DNA of 64,000 nucleotides from Planctomycetia bacterium (GCA_005808665.1 SYLG01000181.1:1-64000), one strand, 5' to 3'; shown: positions 24,564-33,719, numbered from the stretch's first letter. Made by a program: numbers and translations. Notes: generated from the letters alone by a model not told the origin.

Positions 24564-25891
24564 TGCGATGCCTTGGGTTGGATCTGGGATCGACAACAAT
24601 AAAAGGTGCCGTTTTAGACTTGGAAACGGCCACCTTGTCCCATTTCCAATCCGTGCCCTTTCCAGCACCTGTCGGTGGCCTCGATCCCGGATTCCATGAG
24701 GTTCACCTGGGCGAAATTCTTGCGGCAACCCGCCTTGTCCTGGAAAAACTGTCCCAATCCGCCCCGGATGCTTCCAATCTTTTTGTTTGTTCCCAAATGG
24801 GAGGGTTGGTTTTATCCGATACTTCGGGCGCCCCGATAACCCATTACCTTTCGTGGAGGGACCAGAGGACCCTTGGCAAATCTTCGAATGGCCAATCGTT
24901 TCTGGACGAAACCCGAATTCGGCTTGGAGAGGAATGGTTTGGCCGAATGGGTGGAGAACTCAAACCGGGTTCGCCAACCAGTCTTTTGTTTTGGCATGCT
25001 CAAAATGGCAAACTACCCTTGCAAGGAACCGCCTCCTCGCTTGGGGAATGGGTCGTTGCCAATTTGACCAAAAATGGGTTATTCATGCACCCAGGCATGG
25101 CAATAGGGTTATTGGATTTGACGCTTGGGGATTGGGCCCATGGTGGTTTTGAGAAACTGGAGATTAGCCCGATTCGGTGGCCCCATATTTCCAAAACATT
25201 GGACCCTGTCGGGGCTGTAACCATTGGCTCTTCGAAATTGCAAGTGCATCCCGCCCTTGGTGACCAGCAATGTGCCCTTTTTGGAGTCGGACTATTACCG
25301 GGTGAATTGTCCATCAATGCATCAACAGGTTCCCAGGTTAGTCGATTAAACCCCCATTTTAACCCTGGGCCATTCCAATCCCGGTATTATTTTGAGGATT
25401 GGAAGCTGGACACGATCACTCACATTCCGGCCGGACGCTCGCTCAATGCCATTGTCGATTTGTTGACCGAAATACCCAATTCCAACGGGAAACCGGTTCC
25501 TCCATGGGAATACATAAGTTCATGTCTTGAAAACGAAACCGGGAGCGACCTGGATTGCAGTATCTCCTTTTTTCCAGGGCCCCTTGGTGAAACCGGCCAC
25601 CTTAAAGCCATTACTTTGGAAAACCTCACCGTGGGCAAGTGGATATTCGCCGCCCTGACCTCGATGGCCAAAGGGTACAGGCTTTGTGCGGAAAGGCTTG
25701 GCCCAATTGCCTCCTGGAAGGGTGTTGTGGTTTCCGGAGGACTGGCGCAAACGCTCCCAAAACTTGGTACTCTTCTTCAACAAAACTTCCCTGGGCTTGC
25801 CATTCGCCATAACAACGGTGTCGAGGAAACCCTGATGGGTCTCCTTCGCCTTGCACAAAAACAATTGGTTTTGCCCCATTCTCCAACCTGA
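24563..25891 (+). CDS. FGGY-family carbohydrate kinase, sedoheptulokinase-like
   Basis: A 442-residue ATP-dependent sugar kinase. The first phosphate loop is LGLDLGSTTIKGAVL; the substrate half has FVCSQMGGLVLSD; the second half begins HPALGDQQCALFGVG with NASTGSQVS, followed by VVVSGGLAQTLP. The GDQQ segment resembles sedoheptulokinase-type members more than xylulokinase, but substrate cannot be fixed. It overlaps the FAH gene and precedes the transporter by 14 bases. In a pathway otherwise of dehydrogenases it would supply the phosphorylation step. Confidence 0.85.
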   Translation: MRCLGLDLGSTTIKGAVLDLETATLSHFQSVPFPAPVGGLDPGFHEVHLGEILAATRLVLEKLSQSAPDASNLFVCSQMGGLVLSDTSGAPITHYLSWRDQRTLGKSSNGQSFLDETRIRLGEEWFGRMGGELKPGSPTSLLFWHAQNGKLPLQGTASSLGEWVVANLTKNGLFMHPGMAIGLLDLTLGDWAHGGFEKLEISPIRWPHISKTLDPVGAVTIGSSKLQVHPALGDQQCALFGVGLLPGELSINASTGSQVSRLNPHFNPGPFQSRYYFEDWKLDTITHIPAGRSLNAIVDLLTEIPNSNGKPVPPWEYISSCLENETGSDLDCSISFFPGPLGETGHLKAITLENLTVGKWIFAALTSMAKGYRLCAERLGPIASWKGVVVSGGLAQTLPKLGTLLQQNFPGLAIRHNNGVEETLMGLLRLAQKQLVLPHSPT

Positions 25892-25905
25892 TCGGGAAAC
25901 TTTCC

Positions 25906-27210
25906 ATGAACGAAACGGTAACCGGTGCACCCGATTCCAAATCCCTGGAAAAAGCGACCCTGGTGAAAATCTCATGGCGAATCATCCCGTTTATTTGTGT
26001 ACTTTATATTTTCAACATTCTCGATCGTGCCAACCTGGGATATGCCCGCACTCCCATGGAACAGGATATTGGCTTGACCAAAGCTGCCTTTGACATTGCC
26101 TATGGCCTATTTTACATCGGGTATCTTGTTTTTGAAATTCCCTCCAATTTGCTTTTAACAAGAATTGGAGCCCGCATCTGGATTTCCCGGATCATGATTA
26201 CCTGGGGCCTCGTCTCCATTCTCACCATGTTTGTGAAAAATGTGGAACAGTTGTATGTGGTCCGAATTTTGTTGGGGGTCGCAGAAGCGGGCTTTTTTCC
26301 GGGCATTATCCTTTACCTGACTTTTTGGTTTCCCTCGCGGGAACGAGCCAAAGTGGTCGCCCTTTTCATGGTGGCAATCGCTTTTGCAGGCGTTCTGGGT
26401 AATCCCCTATCGGGCCTCATCCTTCAATATCTCCACAAAATGGGAGGGCTTAATGGCTGGCAATGGCTTTTCCTTCTGGAAGGCATTCCGTCCGTACTTC
26501 TTGGAATTTTTGTCCTGAAGTTTCTGCCCAATGGACCCAAAGAGGCGGCCTGGTTAAATGCAAATGAAAAAACCTGGCTCCATAACACCCTTGAAGAAGA
26601 ATCCAAAATCCGACTGAAAAACAAAGGGACCAATCATATCTGGGCCATGGTTGATCCCCGGGTTCTGCTTTTGACGGCGTTGTATTTCACGGTGGCAGTA
26701 GGAGCGAATGCCTCGGGTGCCTACCTTCCTACCCTGATTGCCGAACATTTTCCCAAAAGCCTTCCCTTTCAGGTAGGGTTGATAAGTGCTTTACCGCATA
26801 TTTGCTCTGTTTTGCTTATGATCGCACTTTCCCGATGGTCCGACAAAAGGGGTCAAAGGAGCCCCTTTGTCGCCTTGGCTTCTGGCCTCGCTTGTTTGGG
26901 ATGGCTTTTTGCCTGGAAGGCCGGAGACCCTTGGCTGGCCCTTGGGGGACTTTGTTTGGCACAAGCGGGCATGATGTCCATGCTGCCTGTTTTCTGGCCA
27001 CTTCCCAGTACATTTTTGGGTGGTGCCGCGGCGGCAGGAGGCATTGCCTTCATCAACTCGGTTGCCAACATCGGCGGTTTTTACGGGCCAACTGTTCTCG
27101 GAAAATATGGCATTGAGGCCGTTGCTATGACCATGGGAATCGGAACGGTTTTGGCACTCCTCGTGGGAATCCTTGTGGAACCCAAAAAGTCTATTCTGGA
27201 AAGGACCTAA
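25906..27210 (+). CDS. MFS transporter, anion:cation symporter (ACS) type
   Basis: A 434-residue, 12-helix transporter. The start (RIIPFICVLYIFNILDRANLG) and RILLGVAEAGFFPG are typical of the ACS subfamily, which takes up sugar acids such as galactonate, glucarate or tartrate, and also phthalates. Its position between a sugar kinase and dehydrogenases suggests it imports the operon substrate, probably an organic acid (inference). The SDR gene starts three bases after its stop. Confidence 0.9.
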   Translation: MNETVTGAPDSKSLEKATLVKISWRIIPFICVLYIFNILDRANLGYARTPMEQDIGLTKAAFDIAYGLFYIGYLVFEIPSNLLLTRIGARIWISRIMITWGLVSILTMFVKNVEQLYVVRILLGVAEAGFFPGIILYLTFWFPSRERAKVVALFMVAIAFAGVLGNPLSGLILQYLHKMGGLNGWQWLFLLEGIPSVLLGIFVLKFLPNGPKEAAWLNANEKTWLHNTLEEESKIRLKNKGTNHIWAMVDPRVLLLTALYFTVAVGANASGAYLPTLIAEHFPKSLPFQVGLISALPHICSVLLMIALSRWSDKRGQRSPFVALASGLACLGWLFAWKAGDPWLALGGLCLAQAGMMSMLPVFWPLPSTFLGGAAAAGGIAFINSVANIGGFYGPTVLGKYGIEAVAMTMGIGTVLALLVGILVEPKKSILERT

Positions 27211-27213
27211 AGC

Positions 27214-28008
27214 ATGGGTTTGGGAATTTTTAACCTTCATGGAAAGGTCGCTCTCGTGACAGGGGCGGCCAGCGGAATGGGGCGGGCCACGGCGTTGGCT
27301 TTGGCCGACCACGGGGCAACCCTCCTTTTGGCAGACCTGAACGAAGAAGGGCTCAAACAAACCCAAAGTATGATACACGCAACCGGGGCCAAGGTCTCCA
27401 TTCAGACGACCGACACCTCCAATGTGGCGTTGATTGGCAAACTCTTTGCCAGGCTTGATCAGGAAATGGGCCGGGTTGATTTTCTGGCCAACATTGCCGG
27501 GGAAGGGATCCTGGCCAACCCTGTGGACCTCACCCAGGATCAACTCCAAACGGTCTTTCAAAACCTGGTTTTTGGCCGCTTTGCCATGTGCCAGGAAGCA
27601 GGAAAGCGAATGCTTGCCCAAGGGGGTGGTTCCATAGTGAACATCGGTTCCCTGGCGAGTAATACCGCTTTGGGCCGGGGACACATTGCTTACAGCATGG
27701 CCATGGGTGCGGTGGTTCAAATGACCAGGGAACTTAGTACCGAATGGGCCAGCAAAGGCGTTCGCGTCAATGCGATCCTGCCTGCCCAGGTTATGAATCC
27801 ATCCCTTGAAAAACGGATTGCCGCCGACCCCTCGATGGAACAGAAATGGCTATCCGGAATCCCCCGTGGAAGGCTTGGAAACCCGAAAGACATCCAGGGA
27901 CTCATGGTGTTGCTGGCCTCCGAAGCCTCTTCTTGGATCACGGGAGCCCTTATCCCCATGGACGGTGGGAATTTGGCCATGAATGCGGGCGGCACAATCG
28001 GCATCTGA
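27214..28008 (+). CDS. SDR-family protein with the catalytic lysine replaced by methionine
   Basis: A 264-residue Rossmann protein with cofactor loop TGAASGMG (16-23), LANIAG (91-96), catalytic serine S146 in VNIGSLA and tyrosine Y160. Classical SDRs have YxxxK; here the sequence is YSMAMGAVV, giving M164 where lysine belongs. The codons (TAC AGC ATG GCC ATG) are unambiguous. The rest of the fold is intact, so it may be an altered enzyme, a binding protein or an inactive copy. In the operon it would otherwise be read as a sugar-acid dehydrogenase. Confidence 0.88.
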   Translation: MGLGIFNLHGKVALVTGAASGMGRATALALADHGATLLLADLNEEGLKQTQSMIHATGAKVSIQTTDTSNVALIGKLFARLDQEMGRVDFLANIAGEGILANPVDLTQDQLQTVFQNLVFGRFAMCQEAGKRMLAQGGGSIVNIGSLASNTALGRGHIAYSMAMGAVVQMTRELSTEWASKGVRVNAILPAQVMNPSLEKRIAADPSMEQKWLSGIPRGRLGNPKDIQGLMVLLASEASSWITGALIPMDGGNLAMNAGGTIGI

Positions 28009-28044
28009 TAATCGACTTACACCATAGACAATTTGGGAATGATA

Positions 28045-30024
28045 ATGGTACTCGACAATAAAACATTGGCAAACCTTCTCCGGACCATGCTCACCATTCG
28101 GCTTACCGAAGAGGAGTTGGCCAGGTGCCACCAACGGGGACTCATTCACGGAGCCTGCCACACCTATGTCGGCCAGGAGGCGATTGCGACGGGTGTTTGC
28201 GCCCATTTGGATATAAAAGATAGTGTTTTTAGCACTCACCGTGGTCATGGCCACGCTTTGGCCAAAGGTATGCCTCCTGCCGAGTTAATGGCAGAGCTAT
28301 TTGGCAGGTCCACCGGATGTTCCCGGGGCCGTGGGGGCAGTATGCATATTTTCTCTCCCGAAATCGGCATGATGGGAACCAGTGGCATCGTGGGGCCTTG
28401 TATCCTTCAGGCGTGTGGGGGCGGTTACAGTTCCAAAATCCTGGGCAACCAAACCGTAGGCGTTGCTTTTTTTGGCGATGGGGCAGTGAATAACGGAGCC
28501 TTCCACGAAGGCTTGAATATGGCCGCCATCTGGAAACTGCCTGTCCTGTTTATTTGTGAAAACAACCAGTTCGCCACGGAGGTTCCTTTTGCTTACTCAA
28601 GCGGGATTCCTGATGTGGGCCGCCGTGCCGCAAATTATGGCATCGCCGGGATTGAGGTCGACGGAAATGATGTTATTGCCGTACACCAGGCAGCCCTTGA
28701 AGGCATAACCCGGGCCAAGGGAGGACTGGGGCCGACTCTCATTGAATGTAAAACCTACCGGACCAGAGCCCACGCCGAAGGTATGGGAGATTTTACTTAC
28801 CGTACCAAAGAGGCTGTGGAGGAGTGGAAAAAGCGATGCCCCATCGAGAGGTTAAAATGTCGCATGATTTCAGAGTTTGGGTTCCTCCCCTCTGCAATTG
28901 AACTGATTGAAACCGAGGTCGCCGCCCTGGTGAAACAAGGGCGGGACTTTGCGGAATCCAGCCCCCGGCCTGATCCCAAAACGGCCAGGGACCATGTTTA
29001 CGCGATGAATCCTCAAAAGGACGAGGAACCTGCCCCCAACTCCAGGGACAGGTCCATCACTTTTTCCCAAGCCACACTTGAAGCTCTAACCGAGGCCATG
29101 GAAGCGAATCCCAACATTTTTGTGATGGGAGAAGGAATAGGTGTTCGTGGGGGCAATTTCCGGACAACCGCCGGGCTTTTTGACAGGTTTGGACCGGCTC
29201 GCCTTTGCGATACCCCTATTTGCGAAAGGGGATTTGTCGGCCTTGCCTGCGGGGCGGCAATGACCGGGACAAGACCCGTGATCGACTTCATGTTTGCCGA
29301 TTTTGTATTGGACTCCATTGGGGAAATTTTTAATCAGATCGCCAAAATCCAATATATGTCAAGCGGGCGCCTTACAATGCCTTTGCTTTTGAGAGGTTGC
29401 ATAGGCATTGGCCATTCCGCGGCGACCCACCATTCCGGAAGTTATTATGGTATGTATGCCCAGGTTCCCGGTCTGGTAGTGGTTGTCCCTTCCTCCCCCT
29501 GGGATGCCAAGGGTCTGATGCGGACCGCCCTTCTAGGGAATGATCCGGTTCTTTTTCTGGAGCACAGGGAAATCCTGCAATCCAAGGGTCCTGTTCCTGA
29601 AGGGGAATATTGCATCCCCTTTGGCAAAGCGGCGGTGGTTCGGGGTGGCAAAGACTTGACCATTGTTGCTCTTGCCAGGATGGTGCATTTGGCCCAAAAA
29701 ATCGCGGAGGAACTGGCCGCTACCGGGGTATCGCTTGAAATCATTGATCCCCGGACGGTCCTGCCCCTGGACACCCAAACCATCCTCCAATCGGTACAGA
29801 AAACAGGGAGGTTGCTGATTGTTGACGAGGCACCCCCTTCCTGCGGGTTTGCCGCCGAGGTGGCCGCATTGGTAGGCGATGCCGGGTTTGATTTCCTTGA
29901 TGCACCGATAAAAAGGCTTTGTGGAACCTTTGCCCCTACCCCCTATAGCCCTGAACTCGAGGCGGTAATGGTCCCGACCGCCAAGGACATCACCAAGGCA
30001 GTACTTTCCCTTTTGGAGGAATAA
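28045..30024 (+). CDS. Fused E1 alpha-beta subunit of a 2-oxoacid dehydrogenase complex
   Basis: A 659-residue thiamine-diphosphate enzyme. The alpha half (about 1-320) has THRGHGHALAKG, GDGAVNNGAFHEGLNMAA as the ThDP/Mg site and KTYRTRAH. The beta half (from about residue 335) has VMGEGIGVRGGNF, DTPICERGFVGLACG with the catalytic glutamate, and the C-terminal transketolase domain (IIDPRTVLPLD). It resembles acetoin/pyruvate dehydrogenase E1 with both subunits in one chain. The start is uncertain among TTG 28033, ATG 28039 and ATG 28045; 28045 has the best spacing from GGGA. The E2 gene starts two bases after its stop. Confidence 0.9.
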   Translation: MVLDNKTLANLLRTMLTIRLTEEELARCHQRGLIHGACHTYVGQEAIATGVCAHLDIKDSVFSTHRGHGHALAKGMPPAELMAELFGRSTGCSRGRGGSMHIFSPEIGMMGTSGIVGPCILQACGGGYSSKILGNQTVGVAFFGDGAVNNGAFHEGLNMAAIWKLPVLFICENNQFATEVPFAYSSGIPDVGRRAANYGIAGIEVDGNDVIAVHQAALEGITRAKGGLGPTLIECKTYRTRAHAEGMGDFTYRTKEAVEEWKKRCPIERLKCRMISEFGFLPSAIELIETEVAALVKQGRDFAESSPRPDPKTARDHVYAMNPQKDEEPAPNSRDRSITFSQATLEALTEAMEANPNIFVMGEGIGVRGGNFRTTAGLFDRFGPARLCDTPICERGFVGLACGAAMTGTRPVIDFMFADFVLDSIGEIFNQIAKIQYMSSGRLTMPLLLRGCIGIGHSAATHHSGSYYGMYAQVPGLVVVVPSSPWDAKGLMRTALLGNDPVLFLEHREILQSKGPVPEGEYCIPFGKAAVVRGGKDLTIVALARMVHLAQKIAEELAATGVSLEIIDPRTVLPLDTQTILQSVQKTGRLLIVDEAPPSCGFAAEVAALVGDAGFDFLDAPIKRLCGTFAPTPYSPELEAVMVPTAKDITKAVLSLLEE

Positions 30025-30026
30025 AC

Positions 30027-31343
30027 ATGGCATTTGAAATCCGTGTTCCCCGATTGGGATGGTCGATGGAAGAGGGCACATTTGCCGGGTGGCTCAAATC
30101 CCAAGGCGACCTGGTTCGCGCCGGGGAACCATTATTTTCCCTCGAAGGGGAAAAAGCCACCCAGGACATTGAGTCCCTTGATTCCGGGTTTTTACAAATC
30201 CACCCCAATGCCCCCATTGCCGGCAAAGTGGTATTGGTTGGTGCACTTTTGGGTGTCCTGGTCCCGGAGGGAGAGGTGTACGAGTGGGAATGTGCGGATT
30301 CGCCCACCCAACCGACCTCGATTGACCCCTTTGTTGTTCCAAACACCCACCCCCCTGCCCCGGCTTCCCCATCAGCCCGCCGCCTTGCCAGACAAAAAGG
30401 ACTCTTGCAGCCGAAAATTCCCAATCATGCTACCCCAATCGCCGCCGATGCCCCACCCATGGACCATACCTTGGTTACGGGAGCTTCCGCTGTATCCACC
30501 TCTACTCTGGCAACCCCAAGAGCTCGCAAACTGGGTAAAAAACTCGCCTTGGACTGGCGGACGATACCCGGTTCCGGCCGAAACGGGCGGGTTCGGGAAA
30601 GAGATATTCTTGTTTGGACTCAATCCTCTCCTCCCCAAAACCCGGATTGGATTTCACTACCCCTCACCAACACCCGAAAGCGAATCGCCGAACGCCTGGC
30701 GCAAAGCCGGAATCAGGCGGTTCCTGTAACCCTTACCACCAAGGCGAACGCCACTAAACTGGTTGCATTAAGGCAAAGGTTCAAAAATGCCCAGGGTGCC
30801 GTTCCCTCTTTCACTGACATTTTGGCCAAATGTGTAGCCCTTTGTTTGGTTGATCATCCTCTCCTCGCCGGGAGATGGAAAGAAGACCACCTGGAATACC
30901 CAAAAAAAGAAGGGATCCACATCGGCATTGCTGTCGATACGGAGCATGGACTTTTTGTGCCCGTCCTTAGGAATCTGGCCCACGCATCGCTTTTTGACAT
31001 TGCCAAAAAATCTACCGAATTGGCTCATTTGGCTCGAATAGGGAGGCTCCCGGCAGAAGCCATGAAGGGGGGAGTTTTCACCCTTTCCAGCCTGGGATCC
31101 CTTGGCGTTGAATTTTTCACCCCGGTGATCAATCCGCCCGAAACGGCAATTCTTGGGGTGGGCACGATGCAAAATGAGGCTATATTCCAAGAAGACGGTT
31201 CCCTGATTGGTCAGAAACGGCTCCCCTTGAGCCTTACCTTTGACCACCGCATTGTGGACGGAGCCCCAGCCGCCCGCTTTCTCAGGGATTTGGTTTTATT
31301 GATTGAAACCCCTCCGGAAGCCTTAGGGTGCTTTGAGGGCTAA
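30027..31343 (+). CDS. Dihydrolipoamide acyltransferase (E2) of the same complex
   Basis: A 438-residue E2. One N-terminal lipoyl domain carries the modified lysine K43 in LEGEKATQDIES. A peripheral-subunit-binding domain follows (ATPRARKLGKKLALDW, near residues 160-195). The catalytic domain ends with TFDHRIVDGAPAARF, which has the His and Asp of acyltransferase. It is immediately downstream of the fused E1, so both surely form one complex. No lipoamide dehydrogenase (E3) is encoded in the window; a shared E3 from another locus is expected. Confidence 0.93.
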   Translation: MAFEIRVPRLGWSMEEGTFAGWLKSQGDLVRAGEPLFSLEGEKATQDIESLDSGFLQIHPNAPIAGKVVLVGALLGVLVPEGEVYEWECADSPTQPTSIDPFVVPNTHPPAPASPSARRLARQKGLLQPKIPNHATPIAADAPPMDHTLVTGASAVSTSTLATPRARKLGKKLALDWRTIPGSGRNGRVRERDILVWTQSSPPQNPDWISLPLTNTRKRIAERLAQSRNQAVPVTLTTKANATKLVALRQRFKNAQGAVPSFTDILAKCVALCLVDHPLLAGRWKEDHLEYPKKEGIHIGIAVDTEHGLFVPVLRNLAHASLFDIAKKSTELAHLARIGRLPAEAMKGGVFTLSSLGSLGVEFFTPVINPPETAILGVGTMQNEAIFQEDGSLIGQKRLPLSLTFDHRIVDGAPAARFLRDLVLLIETPPEALGCFEG

Positions 31344-31380
31344 GTCTTTGATACGATTTCACTCAAAAAGGAGTATTCTC

Positions 31381-32763
31381 ATGCAAAAAAAACCTGATCA
31401 ATCGGTTTCTGTCAAACAAAGGCGGGATTTTCTCAAGGCTCTTGCCTTGGGTACCTCGGCCGTTACGGTGGTTCCCCGCCATGTCCTGGGGGGGCCCGGC
31501 CTTATTGCACCTAGTGACCGGATTCGGGTTGCCTCGGTAGGCGTTGGGGGTATGGGGGGAGGCGATGTTGGCACGATTAGTCGCCTTGGGGCAGAAATCA
31601 TTGCTTTGTGTGATGTGGATCAGGTTCGTGGAGCCGGTTCGTTCAACACCTTCGCCAAAGCCCGTCGCTACAAAGATTTTCGGATCATGCTGGATAAGGA
31701 AGCCAATAACATTGATGCTGTTACGGTGGGAACCCCCGACCACACCCACGCCGTGGCCACCATGGCAGCGCTCCGGGCAGGGAAACATGTTTACTGCCAA
31801 AAACCGCTGACCCAAACCCTGCATGAAGCCAGGGAGGTTACCAAAACGGCAAAGGCGGCTGGTGTTATCACCTCCATGGGTAATCAGGGGCACGCTTCCG
31901 AGGGAGCCAGGCTTACCAACGAATGGATTCGTGGGGGAGTAATAGGCGAAGTAAATGAGGTTCATGCCTGGTCCGACCGGGCGGGCAAACTGTGGAAACA
32001 GGGCCTTGGCAGACCCAAAGGCAGACCCGATACTCCCAAAACCCTCGACTGGGACCTTTGGCTTGGGCCCCGGCCGGAACGGCCTTATAACCCGGCATAT
32101 GCCCCGCATAATTGGCGGGGTTGGTGGGATTTTGGCACAGGGGCCTTAGGTGACATGGGTTGTCATATTCTGGATCATCCTATCTGGGCCCTGGAATTGG
32201 ACGCCCCGTCTTCGGTGGAAGCCCGGACCACCCTTGATGGAAGTGAACTCGAGGACAAGCGGCCCAATTTCGAAACCTATCCCATTGCTTCCCTTATCTA
32301 TTACCACTTTCCCGCCAAGGGAAACCGCGGGCCCGTGAAAATGACCTGGTATGATGGAGGCCTGATGCCTGGTGTCCCTAACGAAATGCCAGACGGGAGA
32401 AGACTTCCGGATAACGGCGTGCTTTACATTGGCACAAAAGGCAAAATGTACCACTCCTCCCATGGCGGGATGCCGCAACTCCTTCCCGGCGAACTGATCG
32501 AAGAGGCCAAAAAGGTCCCCAAAACCATGGAACGATCTCCGGGCCATTACGAGGAATGGGTCAATGGTTGCAAAACCAAAAAACGGCCGGCCGCATCTTT
32601 TGATTACTCAGGTCCCATGACCGAAACGGTGCTATTGGGGGTTTTGGCACTCCGGGTTCCAGGCAGGCGATTGGAATGGGATTCAGCCCTGTTAAAGGTG
32701 AAAAACCAACCGGAGCTCCAACCGTTCATCCAACCCGAATTCCGAAAGGGGTGGTCCCTGTGA
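31381..32763 (+). CDS. Gfo/Idh/MocA-family oxidoreductase with Tat signal
   Basis: A 460-residue protein. Its N-terminus has a twin-arginine signal (KQRRDFLKALALGTSA), followed by the Rossmann cofactor loop ASVGVGGMGGGDVG, the family lysine in YCQKPLT and a catalytic-region histidine in LGDMGCHILDHP. The cofactor would be bound before folded export through Tat. Planctomycete members like this are thought to oxidise glycosides, often at C3. ATG 31381 after AAGGAG is clearly better than the longer frame. It overlaps the DUF1080 gene by four bases. Confidence 0.9.
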   Translation: MQKKPDQSVSVKQRRDFLKALALGTSAVTVVPRHVLGGPGLIAPSDRIRVASVGVGGMGGGDVGTISRLGAEIIALCDVDQVRGAGSFNTFAKARRYKDFRIMLDKEANNIDAVTVGTPDHTHAVATMAALRAGKHVYCQKPLTQTLHEAREVTKTAKAAGVITSMGNQGHASEGARLTNEWIRGGVIGEVNEVHAWSDRAGKLWKQGLGRPKGRPDTPKTLDWDLWLGPRPERPYNPAYAPHNWRGWWDFGTGALGDMGCHILDHPIWALELDAPSSVEARTTLDGSELEDKRPNFETYPIASLIYYHFPAKGNRGPVKMTWYDGGLMPGVPNEMPDGRRLPDNGVLYIGTKGKMYHSSHGGMPQLLPGELIEEAKKVPKTMERSPGHYEEWVNGCKTKKRPAASFDYSGPMTETVLLGVLALRVPGRRLEWDSALLKVKNQPELQPFIQPEFRKGWSL

Positions 32764-33449
32764 TTCGGTCCCAAATCGTTTGGTTGTGCCTATTTCTTGC
32801 CACGGGAAGCCTTACCGGGGCAGATAACGAATTGTCTCCTCAGGAAAGCGCCGAGGGTTGGCAACTGCTATTTGATGGGAAAACCACTACGGGATGGATG
32901 AGTCCCAAAGGAAAACCACTTCCCCAAACCCATGTCCAGGACGGGTCCTTAAACCCCCATCGCTGCGATTATATGCTCACCCATGAAAAGGTTTGGGGGA
33001 ATTACCGGCTTGCATTGGATTTCAAGATTTCCCCAAAGTGCAATAGTGGGCTTTTCCTAAGGACCTACCCTTTGACACCCAGGCCGGGAAGGGATGTTGG
33101 TTTCAATGGGTTGGAAATCGCAATTGATGACACCCAAAACGCAGGCTACCATGACACCGGAGCCCTTTATGACCTATCCAAACCCAAAAGCAACGCCATG
33201 AAACCTGCGGGCCAATGGAACCACATGGAGGTCCTCTCCGATGGCCCCTTGATTGTGGTTCTACTCAATGGCACCGAGGTTAACCGGGTGGATTTGGATC
33301 TCTTTCAAAGTCCAAACTTGAGGCCTGACGGGACGATGCACAAATTTGATACCGTATTCAAAGACCACCCTCGCAAGGGCCATATTGGCTTACAGGATCA
33401 CGGTTCCGACTGCTGGTACAAAAATATTAAAATCCAACCTAAAAAGTAG
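32760..33449 (+). CDS. DUF1080 / 3-keto-disaccharide hydrolase-type exported protein
   Basis: A 229-residue jelly-roll (concanavalin-like) protein with a signal peptide (VIRSQIVWLCLFLATGSLTGA) and the DUF1080 start GWQLLFDGKTTTGWM, then YRLALDFKISPKCNSGLFLR and the C-terminal GHIGLQDHGS. Some DUF1080 proteins cleave 3-keto-glycosides. The GTG start overlaps the oxidoreductase stop (GTGA) and has AAGGGG upstream. The overlap suggests a two-step pathway in the envelope: oxidation of a glycoside, then hydrolysis of the keto product. Confidence 0.85.
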   Translation: MIRSQIVWLCLFLATGSLTGADNELSPQESAEGWQLLFDGKTTTGWMSPKGKPLPQTHVQDGSLNPHRCDYMLTHEKVWGNYRLALDFKISPKCNSGLFLRTYPLTPRPGRDVGFNGLEIAIDDTQNAGYHDTGALYDLSKPKSNAMKPAGQWNHMEVLSDGPLIVVLLNGTEVNRVDLDLFQSPNLRPDGTMHKFDTVFKDHPRKGHIGLQDHGSDCWYKNIKIQPKK

Positions 33450-33455
33450 GTTTTT
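33436..33455 (+). terminator. Possible weak terminator overlapping the DUF1080 stop
   Basis: A six-pair stem (AACCTA / TAGGTT, loop AAAAG) followed by three more T. The stem contains the TAG stop codon. Low G+C makes it a weak candidate. Confidence 0.3.
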
Positions 33456-33632
33456 AAATGCGTTTTTGCGATTGAAACCGGGAAGGGTTGATTGCCATTT
33501 CTTGCGAACATTTCCGGGGAGTTAATGGCTCCTATCTACCAAAAAAAAAAGAAAAGTCCCACCCAATCGGATAGGACTATTTCCTTAATTCCAATAATTG
33601 CGGTACAACATCAGGATTTTTGTTTTTTGTGG

Positions 33633-33661
33633 TTGACGACCCTTCCAAACTCTGTTAAGAA
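33633..33661 (+). promoter_or_regulatory. Probable sigma-70-type promoter of the DUF1559 gene
   Basis: TTGACG (33633-33638) and TAAGAA (33656-33661) are separated by 17 bases and lie about 58 bases before the ATG. A GGGGGAG ribosome site follows at 33711-33717. The rest of 33450-33632 holds no gene. Confidence 0.5.
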
Positions 33662-33719
33662 TTGATGTGGATACTGGATTCTGCCTACTTCACACCTTTT
33701 TCTCATATCAGGGGGAGTT

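Noticed and set aside
26791-27720. 309-codon minus-strand frame opposite the MFS and SDR genes
   Set aside because: Long only because of codon bias on the opposite strand; both plus-strand genes are secure.
33525-33600. Possible intrinsic terminator around the A-rich run at 33540
   Set aside because: The best stem (AGTCC / GGACT) has only five pairs and a 14-base loop, and the A-run is on the wrong side for plus-strand transcription.
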